From Streptomyces sp. NBC_00704 (GTDB lineage: Bacteria > Actinomycetota > Actinomycetes > Streptomycetales > Streptomycetaceae), in contig NZ_CP109000.1 in NCBI RefSeq assembly GCF_036226605.1, positions 7,250,501 through 7,314,500 on the forward strand: a DNA stretch of 64,000 nucleotides. The letters are read 5' to 3'. Each line of letters begins with the position of its first letter. The stretch's first letter is position 1. Both the position numbers and the translations under genes were made by a program. Under the pieces are notes generated by a model. It was not told the origin of the DNA. It did not search any database and saw nothing but the letters and a program-made list of their open reading frames with translations. Shown here piece after piece: positions 34,115-42,229 of the stretch.

Positions 34115-35019
34115 CAACCACAGACACGCCCCGCCCGGTCGGCTCCGATCCCGGACCGTCCGTCTCCAAGGACAGGAAGCGGCCGCGCACACCGGGCAGC
34201 GGCGGGCTCCGGCGCGCGGTGCCCGCGACGACACTGCTGTGGATCCTGGCCTGCCTGTACGGGCTGCCGGTGCTGTGGTTCATCCTCAGTTCCCTCAAGC
34301 CCGCCAGCGAACTGTTCTCCTATCCGCTCACGCTCGTCCCGCACGACCCCACCCTGTCGGGATTCAAGGCCGCGTGGGAGAGCGCCAACTTCTCCCAGTA
34401 CTTCATCAACACCGCCCTCGTGTGCGTGATCACCACGATCCTCACGGTGGGAGTCAGCTGCTGCACCGGCTACGCCCTGGCCAAGTACGACAACCGGTGG
34501 CTCAAGGCGTTCTTCCTCTGCATCCTGGCCACCACGATGCTGCCGAGCGAGGTCATGCTCGCCCCCGAGTTCCTGGTCGTGCGCAACCTCGGCCTCTACA
34601 ACTCCTTCGCCGGCATCATCCTCCCGGCCGTGCTCACCGCCACCGGATGCTTCATGTTCCGCCAGTTCTTCCTGACGGTTCCCGACGAACTCGTGGAGGC
34701 CGCGCGCATCGACGGCGCCCGCGAACTGTCCATCTTCCTGCGGATCATGGTGCCGCTGTCCCGGCCCATCATGCTGACCCTCGCCATCCTGTCCTTCCAG
34801 TGGCGGTGGAACGACTACATCTGGCCGCTGCTCATGCTCAACGACCCCGACAAGTTCACCGTGCAGATCGGCATCCAGAGCATCGTCGGCGCGCAGAACA
34901 TCAACTGGTCGGTGCTCCTGGGCGCCTCCGTCATCTCCATGATCCCGCTGATCGCCGTCTTCCTGGTCTTCCAGCGCTACGTCATGGGCGCCGACATCAA
35001 CGCCGGACTGAAGGACTGA
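34111..35019 (+). CDS. carbohydrate ABC transporter permease (MalG-type)
   Basis: A 302-residue permease beginning inside the last codons of the preceding permease gene (ATGA). A hydrophilic N-terminal tail of about 37 residues is followed by six membrane helices starting TTLLWILACLYGLPVLWFIL. The EAA motif reads LVEAARIDGARELSIFLRIM, at about residues 200-220. The C-terminus YVMGADINAGLKD is the typical ending of MalG-like permeases. It forms the transmembrane channel with the MalF-type partner. The next gene starts 3 bp downstream, so it belongs to the same operon. Confidence 0.93.
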   Translation: MTTTDTPRPVGSDPGPSVSKDRKRPRTPGSGGLRRAVPATTLLWILACLYGLPVLWFILSSLKPASELFSYPLTLVPHDPTLSGFKAAWESANFSQYFINTALVCVITTILTVGVSCCTGYALAKYDNRWLKAFFLCILATTMLPSEVMLAPEFLVVRNLGLYNSFAGIILPAVLTATGCFMFRQFFLTVPDELVEAARIDGARELSIFLRIMVPLSRPIMLTLAILSFQWRWNDYIWPLLMLNDPDKFTVQIGIQSIVGAQNINWSVLLGASVISMIPLIAVFLVFQRYVMGADINAGLKD

Positions 35020-35021
35020 CC

Positions 35022-36752
35022 GTGTCCACAGCCCTCGACCGCGAGTTCGCCCGCGCGGCGGCCCGCGCCGCCGACCGGACGGCCGCCCCCCTCGCGGCCG
35101 CCCCCCTGGCGGCCGGCCCCGACGACGCGCCCGCCGGCGTCACCCACCGCGTGCTGGCGCGCCGGGTGAAGACCCTGGTGGCGGCCTACCGCTCCCCGGA
35201 CTCGGCCCTGCACGGCAGCCCGTGGGCAGCCGCCGCCGCGACCGCCCACCTGCGCGCCCTGCGGGCCGCGCAGACCGCCACCGGCCTCTTCGCCGGCGGC
35301 GACAACGTGCAGTCGCCGCCGGACTCCGCGTTCACCGTCAACGACGTGTGCGACGCGCACGTCCTCGCCGTCGGCGCGGGACCGGGACTGCGCGACGTCA
35401 CGGCCGCGCTCGCCGACATCGCCGACGCGGCCCGCGCGCCCCTCCTCACGGGCGGCGTGCACACCCCGAACCACCGGTGGGAACTGTGCGCGGCCCTGGC
35501 CCGGCTGCACCGGTCGTTCCCCGACGACCGGCTGCTCGCCCGCATCGAGCAGTGGCTCGCCGAGGGCGTCGACATCGACCCGGACGGCCTGTACGCGGAA
35601 CGCAGCGCCAACTACGCGGCCCACGTGTCCAACCCCTCGCTTCTCCTGCTGGCCGAGGTGCTGGGCCGCACCGATCTCGGCGACGCCGTCGAACGCCATC
35701 TCACCGCCACCCTGGACCTCATCGGGCCGGACGGCACGGTGGAGACCGTCCACTCGCGCCGGCAGGACCAGCACGGCCCGTTCCCGCTGGCCCCCTACCT
35801 GCCGCACTACCGGCTCCTGGCGGTCCGCACCGGCCGCGGCGACTTCAGCCGGGCGGCCCGTCTCGCGCAGGCCGGCGGCATCGACCCCGACCTGCTCGCC
35901 GAGACGCTCCTCACCCCGGACCTGTGCCGCGTCCTGCCCGAGCCGGTCCCGCAGACGCTGCCGCGCGCCCGCTACCTCACCACCGCGCGCCTCGCCGCGC
36001 ACACCTCGGCCACCGCGCGCACGGTCGTGTACGGCGGCTCCGACGTGCCCGGCCACCGGCGCGTCCGCTCCGGCCTCGCCTGCAACCCCACCTTCCTGCG
36101 GCTCTTCGCGGGCGAGGCGGTCCTCGACGCGGTCCGCCTCTCACGCGGGTTCTTCGACCTGGGCCCGTTCCGCGCCGCCGCCGTGGAACGGCCCGCGGCC
36201 GACCGGTACCTGCTCACCGAGACCCTCACGGCCGCCTACTACCAGCCGCTGCCACCGGACCGGCGATGCGACGACGGCGACTACCGCATGGGGGACGAGG
36301 GACGCTTCTCCGCCGCGATGGCCTTCCCGGACCGCCCCCGTGACGAGGTCACCCACACGACCCGCGTCGCGGTGGACGTCCGGGAGGACGGCGCCGACCT
36401 GCTGATCGAAATCGGCGGACCACCGGTCCCGTGGGCCCTCGAACTGGCCTTCCGGCCGGGCGGCGTGCCGCAGGGAGCCGTGCCGATCGGCGACGGGCGC
36501 TGGTGCCTGACGAGCGGAACGGCGGCCTACCGGGCCGGCGACGACGAGATCGGGATCGAGGTCCGGGTCGAGGCGGGCGAACCGCTCGCCGGGCCGGACC
36601 GCGGCGACGTGCTGCGCTACGACCCGGGCCAGGACCACACCGTGGTGCGCGGCACCGACGCGACGACCGGCAACCGCGTCTACCTCGGCGGACTGGGCCC
36701 GCACACCCTGACCGTCGCCCTCCGCGCCCGCCGGCCCGCACCCCCCGCGTGA
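35022..36752 (+). CDS. putative (alpha/alpha)-toroid polysaccharide-active enzyme in the sugar ABC operon
   Basis: A 576-residue cytoplasmic protein; no signal peptide is visible. The N-terminal half is helical with TPNHRWELCAALARLHRSF and AERSANYAAHVSNPSLLLL. Conserved Asn-His-Arg-Trp and Tyr residues in such helices recall heparinase II/III- and alginate-lyase-like toroids. The C-terminal half is beta-rich (RYLTTARLAAHTSATARTVV, then ALELAFRPGG), as in the beta-sandwich of those lyases. The GTG start is 3 bp after the permease stop. From context it probably acts on the imported oligosaccharide. I could not match it to a named family, so lyase versus hydrolase is undecided. Confidence 0.6.
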   Translation: MSTALDREFARAAARAADRTAAPLAAAPLAAGPDDAPAGVTHRVLARRVKTLVAAYRSPDSALHGSPWAAAAATAHLRALRAAQTATGLFAGGDNVQSPPDSAFTVNDVCDAHVLAVGAGPGLRDVTAALADIADAARAPLLTGGVHTPNHRWELCAALARLHRSFPDDRLLARIEQWLAEGVDIDPDGLYAERSANYAAHVSNPSLLLLAEVLGRTDLGDAVERHLTATLDLIGPDGTVETVHSRRQDQHGPFPLAPYLPHYRLLAVRTGRGDFSRAARLAQAGGIDPDLLAETLLTPDLCRVLPEPVPQTLPRARYLTTARLAAHTSATARTVVYGGSDVPGHRRVRSGLACNPTFLRLFAGEAVLDAVRLSRGFFDLGPFRAAAVERPAADRYLLTETLTAAYYQPLPPDRRCDDGDYRMGDEGRFSAAMAFPDRPRDEVTHTTRVAVDVREDGADLLIEIGGPPVPWALELAFRPGGVPQGAVPIGDGRWCLTSGTAAYRAGDDEIGIEVRVEAGEPLAGPDRGDVLRYDPGQDHTVVRGTDATTGNRVYLGGLGPHTLTVALRARRPAPPA

Positions 36753-36960
36753 CTCCCGCTACGGCTACGGCGACGATCACCGGGACCCGGGCGAGGGCCG
36801 CCACCTGGTCGGTGACCTGTACGCCTTCGCGGTGCGCCACGGATCCGAGGAGCCGTTCACCGCGTCGGCGGAACACGGCGCCGCAGGCCTGACCGTGCGC
36901 CCGGACGCCTTCACCGCCGTCCCCGGACCGGACGACGCCCGCGGCGAGCCGGAGCCGGAG
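36753..36960 (+). pseudogene. possible remnant of a coding sequence without a start
   Basis: One plus-strand frame from about 36755 to 36960 has strongly coding codon use (nearly all G/C third positions) and reads like a beta-rich protein end: GEGRHLVGDLYAFAVRHGSEE and PFTASAEHGAAGLTVRPDAF. No plausible start or ribosome-binding site exists, and the coding signal fades into a Glu-Pro repeat. It may be a degraded gene end, or a frameshifted extension of the preceding enzyme. Nothing else is supported between 36753 and 37069. Confidence 0.3.
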
Positions 36961-37069
36961 CCGGAGCTGCGCGCCGCACCCCGCCGAACGCCGTCAGCGG
37001 CCGGGGGCCGCGGGGGAGCGGCGGACCGCCGCCCGCACCACACCGGCCGCCGCGGGCGCGGCCCGCCCG

Positions 37070-37708
37070 TCACAGGGGCAGCGGCACCACCAGGTCCGCC
37101 CGCTCTCGCGTCGCCGCCACCAGCTCGGCGTTGCGCTGGTCGCTCCGCAGCACCCAGGCCACCGCCTCCTCGTGCGCCTTGCCGAACTCCTCGTGCCGGG
37201 CGACCAGCCGCCGCACCCGCTCCGTCTCGTCGCTCTCGCAGAACCACACCTCGTCCAGCGCGGCCCGCACCCGCCGCCACGCGCCCGTGCCCAGCAGAAG
37301 GTAGTTGCCCTCGGTCACCACCAGCCGGACGGCGGGGGCGACGGGCACCGCCCCCGCGAGCGGCTGCTCCAGCACCCGCTCGAAACCCGGCGCGTACACG
37401 GTGTCCTCGCCGCCCGCCTCCTCCCGCAGCCGCCGCAGCAGCGCCGCGTACCCGGCCGCGTCGAAGGTGTCCGGCGCCCCCTTGCGGTCCCGCAGGCCGA
37501 GCCGGTCCAGCTCGGCGTCGGCCAGGTGGAACCCGTCCATCGGGACCTGCACGGCCCACGGCTCGCCCGTCCCGTTCAGCTCCCGCACCAGACGCCGCGC
37601 CAGGGTCGTCTTGCCCGCGCCGGGACTGCCCGCGACGCCGAGCAGAGCGCGTCCGCCTCCCCCGGCGAGAGAACGGGCCCGGCACAGCAGATCATCGAAA
37701 GTGAGCAC
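37070..37708 (-). CDS. uridine-kinase-like nucleoside/nucleotide kinase family protein
   Basis: A 212-residue P-loop kinase. Walker A is VAGSPGAGKTTLARRL at about residues 25-40. A lid and substrate-side motif, PMDGFHLADAELDRLGLRDR, is characteristic of the uridine kinase / phosphoribulokinase / pantothenate kinase group. VVTEGNYLLL follows at about residue 130. FCESDETERVRRLVARHEEFG completes the family pattern. Bacterial proteins of this subgroup often phosphorylate sugars or nucleosides, with the substrate unassigned. The GTG at 37708 gives a normal N-terminus, but its ribosome-binding site is weak. It is divergent from a SnoaL-like gene. Confidence 0.85.
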   Translation of the reverse strand: MLTFDDLLCRARSLAGGGGRALLGVAGSPGAGKTTLARRLVRELNGTGEPWAVQVPMDGFHLADAELDRLGLRDRKGAPDTFDAAGYAALLRRLREEAGGEDTVYAPGFERVLEQPLAGAVPVAPAVRLVVTEGNYLLLGTGAWRRVRAALDEVWFCESDETERVRRLVARHEEFGKAHEEAVAWVLRSDQRNAELVAATRERADLVVPLPL

Positions 37709-37752
37709 ACACCGAAGTGTCGCAGTCTCCCCGGAGGAGACCCGCAGGGAGA

Positions 37753-37757
37753 GGAGG
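37753..37757 (+). promoter_or_regulatory. ribosome-binding site deciding a TTG start
   Basis: GGAGG lies 8 nt before the TTG at 37766. It decides the start of the SnoaL-like gene; the reading frame itself is open far upstream, through the opposite-strand kinase. Confidence 0.7.
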
Positions 37758-37765
37758 ACGCACCT

Positions 37766-38161
37766 TTGCCCGACGACGAGACGCAGATCCGCACCCTGAT
37801 CGACCGCTGGGCCGACGCCGTCCGCCGCGGAGACCTCGAGACCGTCCTCGCCGGCCACGCCGACGACCTGGTCCTGTACTACGTGCCGCCCCCGCACGCC
37901 GGACTGCGGGGCCTGGCCGCCTACCGCGCGCTGTGGCCGCCCTTCTTCGCCTGGCAGGCCCAGGGCGCGCGCTTCGACATCGACACCCTCGACGTCACCG
38001 CCGGACACGACGTCGCCTACGCCCACGCGCTGTTGCGCTGCGGCACTCCCGAGGAACTGGCCGAGAACCCCACGCTGCGGCTGCGCCTCACCTTCGGACT
38101 GCGCAAGGAGGGCGGCCGCTGGCTCATCGCGCACGAGCACCACTCGTTCCCGCACGAGTGA
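37766..38161 (+). CDS. SnoaL/DUF4440-type NTF2-fold protein
   Basis: A 131-residue cytoplasmic protein. The start LPDDETQIRTLIDRWADAVR is followed by GDLETVLAGHADDLVLYYVP and the strand pattern ending FGLRKEGGRWLIAHEHHS. The last segment (strand, turn, GRWLIAHEHHS) is the signature of DUF4440/SgcJ-like NTF2-fold proteins. The function is unknown; members bind small molecules or act as ketosteroid-isomerase-like enzymes. The TTG start is supported by a strong GGAGG. It lies 65 bp before the phosphoglucomutase-like gene and may be cotranscribed with it. Confidence 0.82.
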   Translation: MPDDETQIRTLIDRWADAVRRGDLETVLAGHADDLVLYYVPPPHAGLRGLAAYRALWPPFFAWQAQGARFDIDTLDVTAGHDVAYAHALLRCGTPEELAENPTLRLRLTFGLRKEGGRWLIAHEHHSFPHE

Positions 38162-38226
38162 GCAACCCCAACGGTGTGGCGGGCGCCACACTGTTGAGGG
38201 AGGCGATCGCGGGGAACCGGCCCTGT

Positions 38227-38979
38227 ATGACGACGACGCTCGGGCTCCCCGAAGCCATCCAGGCCTGTCTCTTCGACCTCGACGGGGTCGTCACCCGCAC
38301 GGCCGTCGTCCACGCGGCCGCCTGGAAGGAGATGTTCGACGCCTTCCTGCGCGAACGCGACGGGGACGGCTACCGGCCGTTCGACGCGGGCGACGACTAC
38401 GACGAGTACGTCGACGGCCGCCCGCGCGCGGACGGCGTGCGCGCCTTCCTGGCCTCCCGGGACATCCGCCTGCCGGAGGGCGGCCCCGACGACCCGCCCG
38501 ACGCACCGACCGTCCACGGCCTCGGCAACCGCAAGAACGAACTGCTCCTGGAGAAGATCCGCACGCAGGGCGTCCAGGCCTACGACGGCACGCTGCGCTA
38601 CCTCGAAGCCGCCCGCGCGCGGGGCCTGCGCACGGCGATCGTCTCCTCCAGCGCCAACGCACGCGACGTGCTGCGCTCGATCGGCGCCGAGGACCTCTTC
38701 GACGTACGCGTCGACGGCGTCGTCGCCGCGGAGCGGGACCTGCCCGGCAAGCCGCACCCCGACACCTTCCTCGCCGCCGCCCGCGACCTGGACGTCGACC
38801 CGGCGGCCGCGGCCGTCTTCGAGGACGCGCTGGCCGGGATGGACGCGGGCCGCTCCGGGAACTTCGGCTACGTGGTCGGCGTTGACCGGGTCGGACAGAC
38901 CGACGCGCTGTACGCGCACGGCGCGGACGTCGTGGTGAAGGATCTCGAGGACCTCCTCGGGCAGGGAGGGCGCGCGTGA
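38227..38979 (+). CDS. HAD-family beta-phosphoglucomutase-like hydrolase
   Basis: A 250-residue HAD-superfamily protein predicted to convert beta-glucose-1-phosphate to glucose-6-phosphate. The first HAD motif is LFDLDGVVTRT at about residues 15-25; its two aspartates are the nucleophile and general acid. Motif 2 is AIVSSSANA. Motif 3 is the lysine in PGKPHPDTFLAAARDL, and motif 4 is FEDALAGMDAG. The stop overlaps the GTG of the GH65 gene (GTGA), a pairing known from disaccharide phosphorylase operons. There the phosphorylase supplies beta-glucose-1-phosphate. Together they would feed an imported alpha-glucoside into glycolysis. Confidence 0.92.
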   Translation: MTTTLGLPEAIQACLFDLDGVVTRTAVVHAAAWKEMFDAFLRERDGDGYRPFDAGDDYDEYVDGRPRADGVRAFLASRDIRLPEGGPDDPPDAPTVHGLGNRKNELLLEKIRTQGVQAYDGTLRYLEAARARGLRTAIVSSSANARDVLRSIGAEDLFDVRVDGVVAAERDLPGKPHPDTFLAAARDLDVDPAAAAVFEDALAGMDAGRSGNFGYVVGVDRVGQTDALYAHGADVVVKDLEDLLGQGGRA

Positions 38980-41321
38980 TCACCCAACGGTCCTACGCCG
39001 TCGAACCGTGGTGCGTGCGCGAGACGGAGCTGAACCTCGACGTCCTCGCCCAGAGCGAGTCGGTGTTCGCGCTGTCCAACGGGCACGTCGGCTGGCGCGG
39101 CAACCTCGACGAGGGCGAGCCGCACGGCCTGCCCGGCGCCTACCTCAACGGCGTCCACGAACTGCACCCGCTGCCCTACGCCGAGGCCGGCTACGGCTAC
39201 CCGGAGTCCGGGCAGACGGTCATCAACGTCACCAACGGCAAGATCCTGCGGCTGCTGGTCGACGACGAGCCGTTCGACCTGCGCTACGGACGGCTCGTCA
39301 GCCACGAGCGCGTGCTCGACCTGCGCCGGGGCGTCCTGGAGCGGACCTGCGAGTGGACCTCCCCGGCCGGATCCACCGTGCGGGTCCGCTCGACGCGGCT
39401 GGTCTCGCTCTCCCAGCGGGCCGTCGCCGCCGTCGCCTACGAGGTGGAGGCCGTCGGCAGCCGCTCCCGGGTGGTGATCCAGTCCGAACTGGTCACCAAC
39501 GAGAGCCTGCCCGACCCGAACGGCGACCCGCGCGCGGCCCGCGCCCTGAGGTCCCCCCTGGAGCCGGAGGAGGACGTGGCGGTCGACCGCCGCCTGCGGC
39601 TCGTGCACCGCACGAAGCGCAGCGGACTGCGGGTGGCCGTCGCCGCCGACCACACCGTCACCGGCCCGGAGCGCACCACCCTCAGCGCCGAGAGCAACGT
39701 CGACGTCGCCCGGCTCACCGTCACCTCCGTGCTGGAGCCCGGCGAACGGCTGCGCGTGGAGAAGCTGGTCGCCCACGGCTGGTCCGGCGCCCGCTCGCGG
39801 CCGGCGATGAGCGACCAGGTGGAGGCGGCCCTCGCCGCGGCCGGGCACAGCGGCTGGGACGGCCTGCTCGACGAACAGCGCGCCTACCTCGACGACTTCT
39901 GGTCCCGCGCGGACGTCGAGGTCGACGGCGACGAGGAGATCCAGCAGGCCGTCCGCTTCGCCCTCTTCCACGTGTTGCAGGCCGGGGCCCGCGCCGAGCA
40001 GCGGGCCATCCCCGCCAAGGGCCTGACCGGTTCCGGATACGACGGCCACGCCTTCTGGGACACCGAGACGTTCGTCCTGCCGCTGCTCACGTACACCGCC
40101 CCCCACGCCGTCGCGGAAGCCCTGCGCTGGCGTCAGAACACGCTGCCCGCCGCCCGCGAGCGGGCCGTCCAGCTCGGGCTGCGCGGCGCCGCGTTCCCCT
40201 GGCGCACGATCGAGGGGTCGGAGGGCTCGGCGTACTGGCCGGCCGGGACCGCCGCCTTCCACGTCAACGCCGACATCGCCCACGCCGTGGTGGGCTACGT
40301 CGCGGCGACCGGCGACACCGACTTCGAGCGCTCCACCGGCGTCGAACTGCTCGTGGAGACCGCCCGGTTGTGGCGCTCGCTCGGCCACCACGACGCACAC
40401 GGCGCGTTCCACATCGACGGCGTCACCGGGCCCGACGAGTACAGCGCGGTCGCCGACGACAACACGTACACCAACCTCATGGCCCGGGCGAACCTCCTCG
40501 CCGCCGCCGACGCCGTCGAACGCCATCCGGAGGAGGCGGGCCGCCTCGGCGTCGACGAGGAGGAGAGCGCGGCCTGGCGCGACGCCGCGCAGGCGGTGCA
40601 CCTGCCCTACAACCGGGACCTCGGCGTCCACGAGCAGCACGCCGGCTTCACCCGCTACCAGCAGTGGGACTTCTCCGGCACCCGGGCCGACCAGTACCCC
40701 CTGCTCCTGCACTTCCCCTACTTCGACCTGTACCGCAAGCAGGTCGTCAAGCAGGCCGACCTGGTGCTGGCGATGTACACCTGCGCCAGCCACTTCGACG
40801 ACGAGCAGGTCGCCCGCAACTTCGCCTACTACGAGCCGCTGACGGTCCGCGACTCCTCCCTCTCGGCGTGCTGCCAGGCCGTGATCGCCGCCCAGGCCGG
40901 CCATCTCGACCTGGCCTTCGACTACACGACCGAGGCGGCGCTGATGGACCTGGCCGACCTGGAGCACAACACCCGCGACGGACTGCACATCGCCTCGCTG
41001 GCCGGCACCTGGACGGCCCTGGTCGCGGGGTTCGGCGGGCTGCGCCGCGACGCCGAAGGCCTGCGCTTCGCGCCCCGGCTGCCGCAGCGGCTGAGCCGGC
41101 TGGCCTTCAGCGTCCAGTTCCTCGGCCGCCGCCTGCACGTGGAGATAGGGCCCGACAAGGCCACCTACACCCTGCTGTCCGGACCGCCGCTGACACTCCA
41201 TCACCACGGCGAGCCGCTACGGGTGAACGGCGACGGACCCGTCGTGCGGGCCCTGCCGCCCGTCCCGGTGCGCACCACGCCCCGCCAGCCCCTGCACCGC
41301 GCGCCCCACACCCGGTCCTAG
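38976..41321 (+). CDS. GH65 family disaccharide phosphorylase/hydrolase
   Basis: A 781-residue enzyme of the maltose/trehalose/kojibiose phosphorylase family. The N-terminal beta-sandwich begins AVEPWCVRETELNL and contains ESVFALSNGHVGWRGN. The (alpha/alpha)6 catalytic barrel carries the general acid Glu488 in GVTGPDEYSAVADDNTYTN. Nearby are SGYDGHAFWDTETFVLPLL and KQADLVLAMY, which belong to the family's active site. The C-terminal small beta domain ends in basic residues. The GTG start overlaps the mutase-like gene. Exact specificity cannot be read from the sequence; hydrolysis rather than phosphorolysis also occurs in this family. A hairpin terminator follows 71 bp after the stop. Confidence 0.93.
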   Translation: MITQRSYAVEPWCVRETELNLDVLAQSESVFALSNGHVGWRGNLDEGEPHGLPGAYLNGVHELHPLPYAEAGYGYPESGQTVINVTNGKILRLLVDDEPFDLRYGRLVSHERVLDLRRGVLERTCEWTSPAGSTVRVRSTRLVSLSQRAVAAVAYEVEAVGSRSRVVIQSELVTNESLPDPNGDPRAARALRSPLEPEEDVAVDRRLRLVHRTKRSGLRVAVAADHTVTGPERTTLSAESNVDVARLTVTSVLEPGERLRVEKLVAHGWSGARSRPAMSDQVEAALAAAGHSGWDGLLDEQRAYLDDFWSRADVEVDGDEEIQQAVRFALFHVLQAGARAEQRAIPAKGLTGSGYDGHAFWDTETFVLPLLTYTAPHAVAEALRWRQNTLPAARERAVQLGLRGAAFPWRTIEGSEGSAYWPAGTAAFHVNADIAHAVVGYVAATGDTDFERSTGVELLVETARLWRSLGHHDAHGAFHIDGVTGPDEYSAVADDNTYTNLMARANLLAAADAVERHPEEAGRLGVDEEESAAWRDAAQAVHLPYNRDLGVHEQHAGFTRYQQWDFSGTRADQYPLLLHFPYFDLYRKQVVKQADLVLAMYTCASHFDDEQVARNFAYYEPLTVRDSSLSACCQAVIAAQAGHLDLAFDYTTEAALMDLADLEHNTRDGLHIASLAGTWTALVAGFGGLRRDAEGLRFAPRLPQRLSRLAFSVQFLGRRLHVEIGPDKATYTLLSGPPLTLHHHGEPLRVNGDGPVVRALPPVPVRTTPRQPLHRAPHTRS

Positions 41322-41392
41322 CCGGGTCCTGGCCCCGCCCCCGCCCCGCGCGCGCCGCGGGCTCGGTCGCGGACGTCCCGCTCCCCGCGCCA

Positions 41393-41421
41393 CCGCACGA
41401 TCCGCCGGCCGGATCGTGCGG
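41393..41421 (+). terminator. terminator hairpin after the GH65 gene
   Basis: CCGCACGATCCG (41393-41404) and CGGATCGTGCGG (41410-41421) pair perfectly around a 5-nt loop. The remaining part of the 395-bp gap 41322-41716 shows only high-GC sequence and the probable promoter region of the DUF5709 gene; I see no other gene there. Confidence 0.75.
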
Positions 41422-41716
41422 GGCGCGACCAGGGAGCGGCCGAGGCGCGTCGCCCTCCGTTCGACCGTGCCCGACAGCGGCGCAAACAGCGGCGGCAGCA
41501 GCCGCACCGGCGCCGACACGTCCCCGTCGCCCGCCGGCGGGACCCACGGCGTCCGGGTCTGCCCGCGGTCGCACCGAGTGTGCGAGTGGCTACGGTCCGA
41601 AGCCCGAGCGGGCGAGGTGCGCCCTCGTTCGCGCAGGTGAGATGTGTCGCGATTGGACCGGGCCGCACGGGAAACGCGGACGGGGAACACAGTGGCCCGA
41701 CCAGCGAGGAGGCACC

Positions 41717-42178
41717 ATGGGCACGGAGTCCGAGGCGATGGGCGACGACGTCTACCAGCCCACCGGATCCAACGAGGAGCAGGAGGACGGCGCACCGCTC
41801 GACCTCCAGGACGCCCTCGACGAACGCACCTACGACGACACCCTCGACGAGGGCTACTCCCCGCCGGAGAAGCCGCTCGGGGTGACCAAGTACGGCACCA
41901 CCGCCGCCGAGCAGCACGAGGGCGAGAGCCTGGACCAGCGGCTCGCCCAGGAGGCCCCGGACACGACCGCGCCGGCCGGCGACGGCGTAGGGGACCTTCC
42001 CGGCGGCGAGGGCGAGCCCCTCGACCCCGAGGCGGGCGACCGGCGCGCGGGCCGGCTCGTCGCCCCCGACGAGGGCGCCCACCCCGACGCCGTCAAGGAG
42101 GAGGTGGCCCGGGACGTGGGCGTGGACGGCGGGGCGGCGGGCGCCGAGGAGGCCGCCGTCCACATCGTCGAGGAGTGA
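41717..42178 (+). CDS. DUF5709-domain protein
   Basis: A 153-residue acidic, probably disordered cytoplasmic protein. Conserved features are MGDDVYQPTGSNEEQEDG, ALDERTYDDTLDEGYSPPEK and PLGVTKYGTTAAEQHEGE; the tail ends in EEAAVHIVEE. DUF5709 proteins are widespread in actinobacteria and have no known function. The composition (Asp/Glu rich, few hydrophobics) suits a stress-related or RNA/protein-binding role, but that is inference. GAGGAGG precedes the ATG. It ends 51 bp before the convergent transhydrogenase gene. Confidence 0.85.
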   Translation: MGTESEAMGDDVYQPTGSNEEQEDGAPLDLQDALDERTYDDTLDEGYSPPEKPLGVTKYGTTAAEQHEGESLDQRLAQEAPDTTAPAGDGVGDLPGGEGEPLDPEAGDRRAGRLVAPDEGAHPDAVKEEVARDVGVDGGAAGAEEAAVHIVEE

Positions 42179-42229
42179 GTCGGGGAGTGAGACCGTCGAG
42201 GAGTGAGCGGCCCGTCCCCGGAGGGCCGG

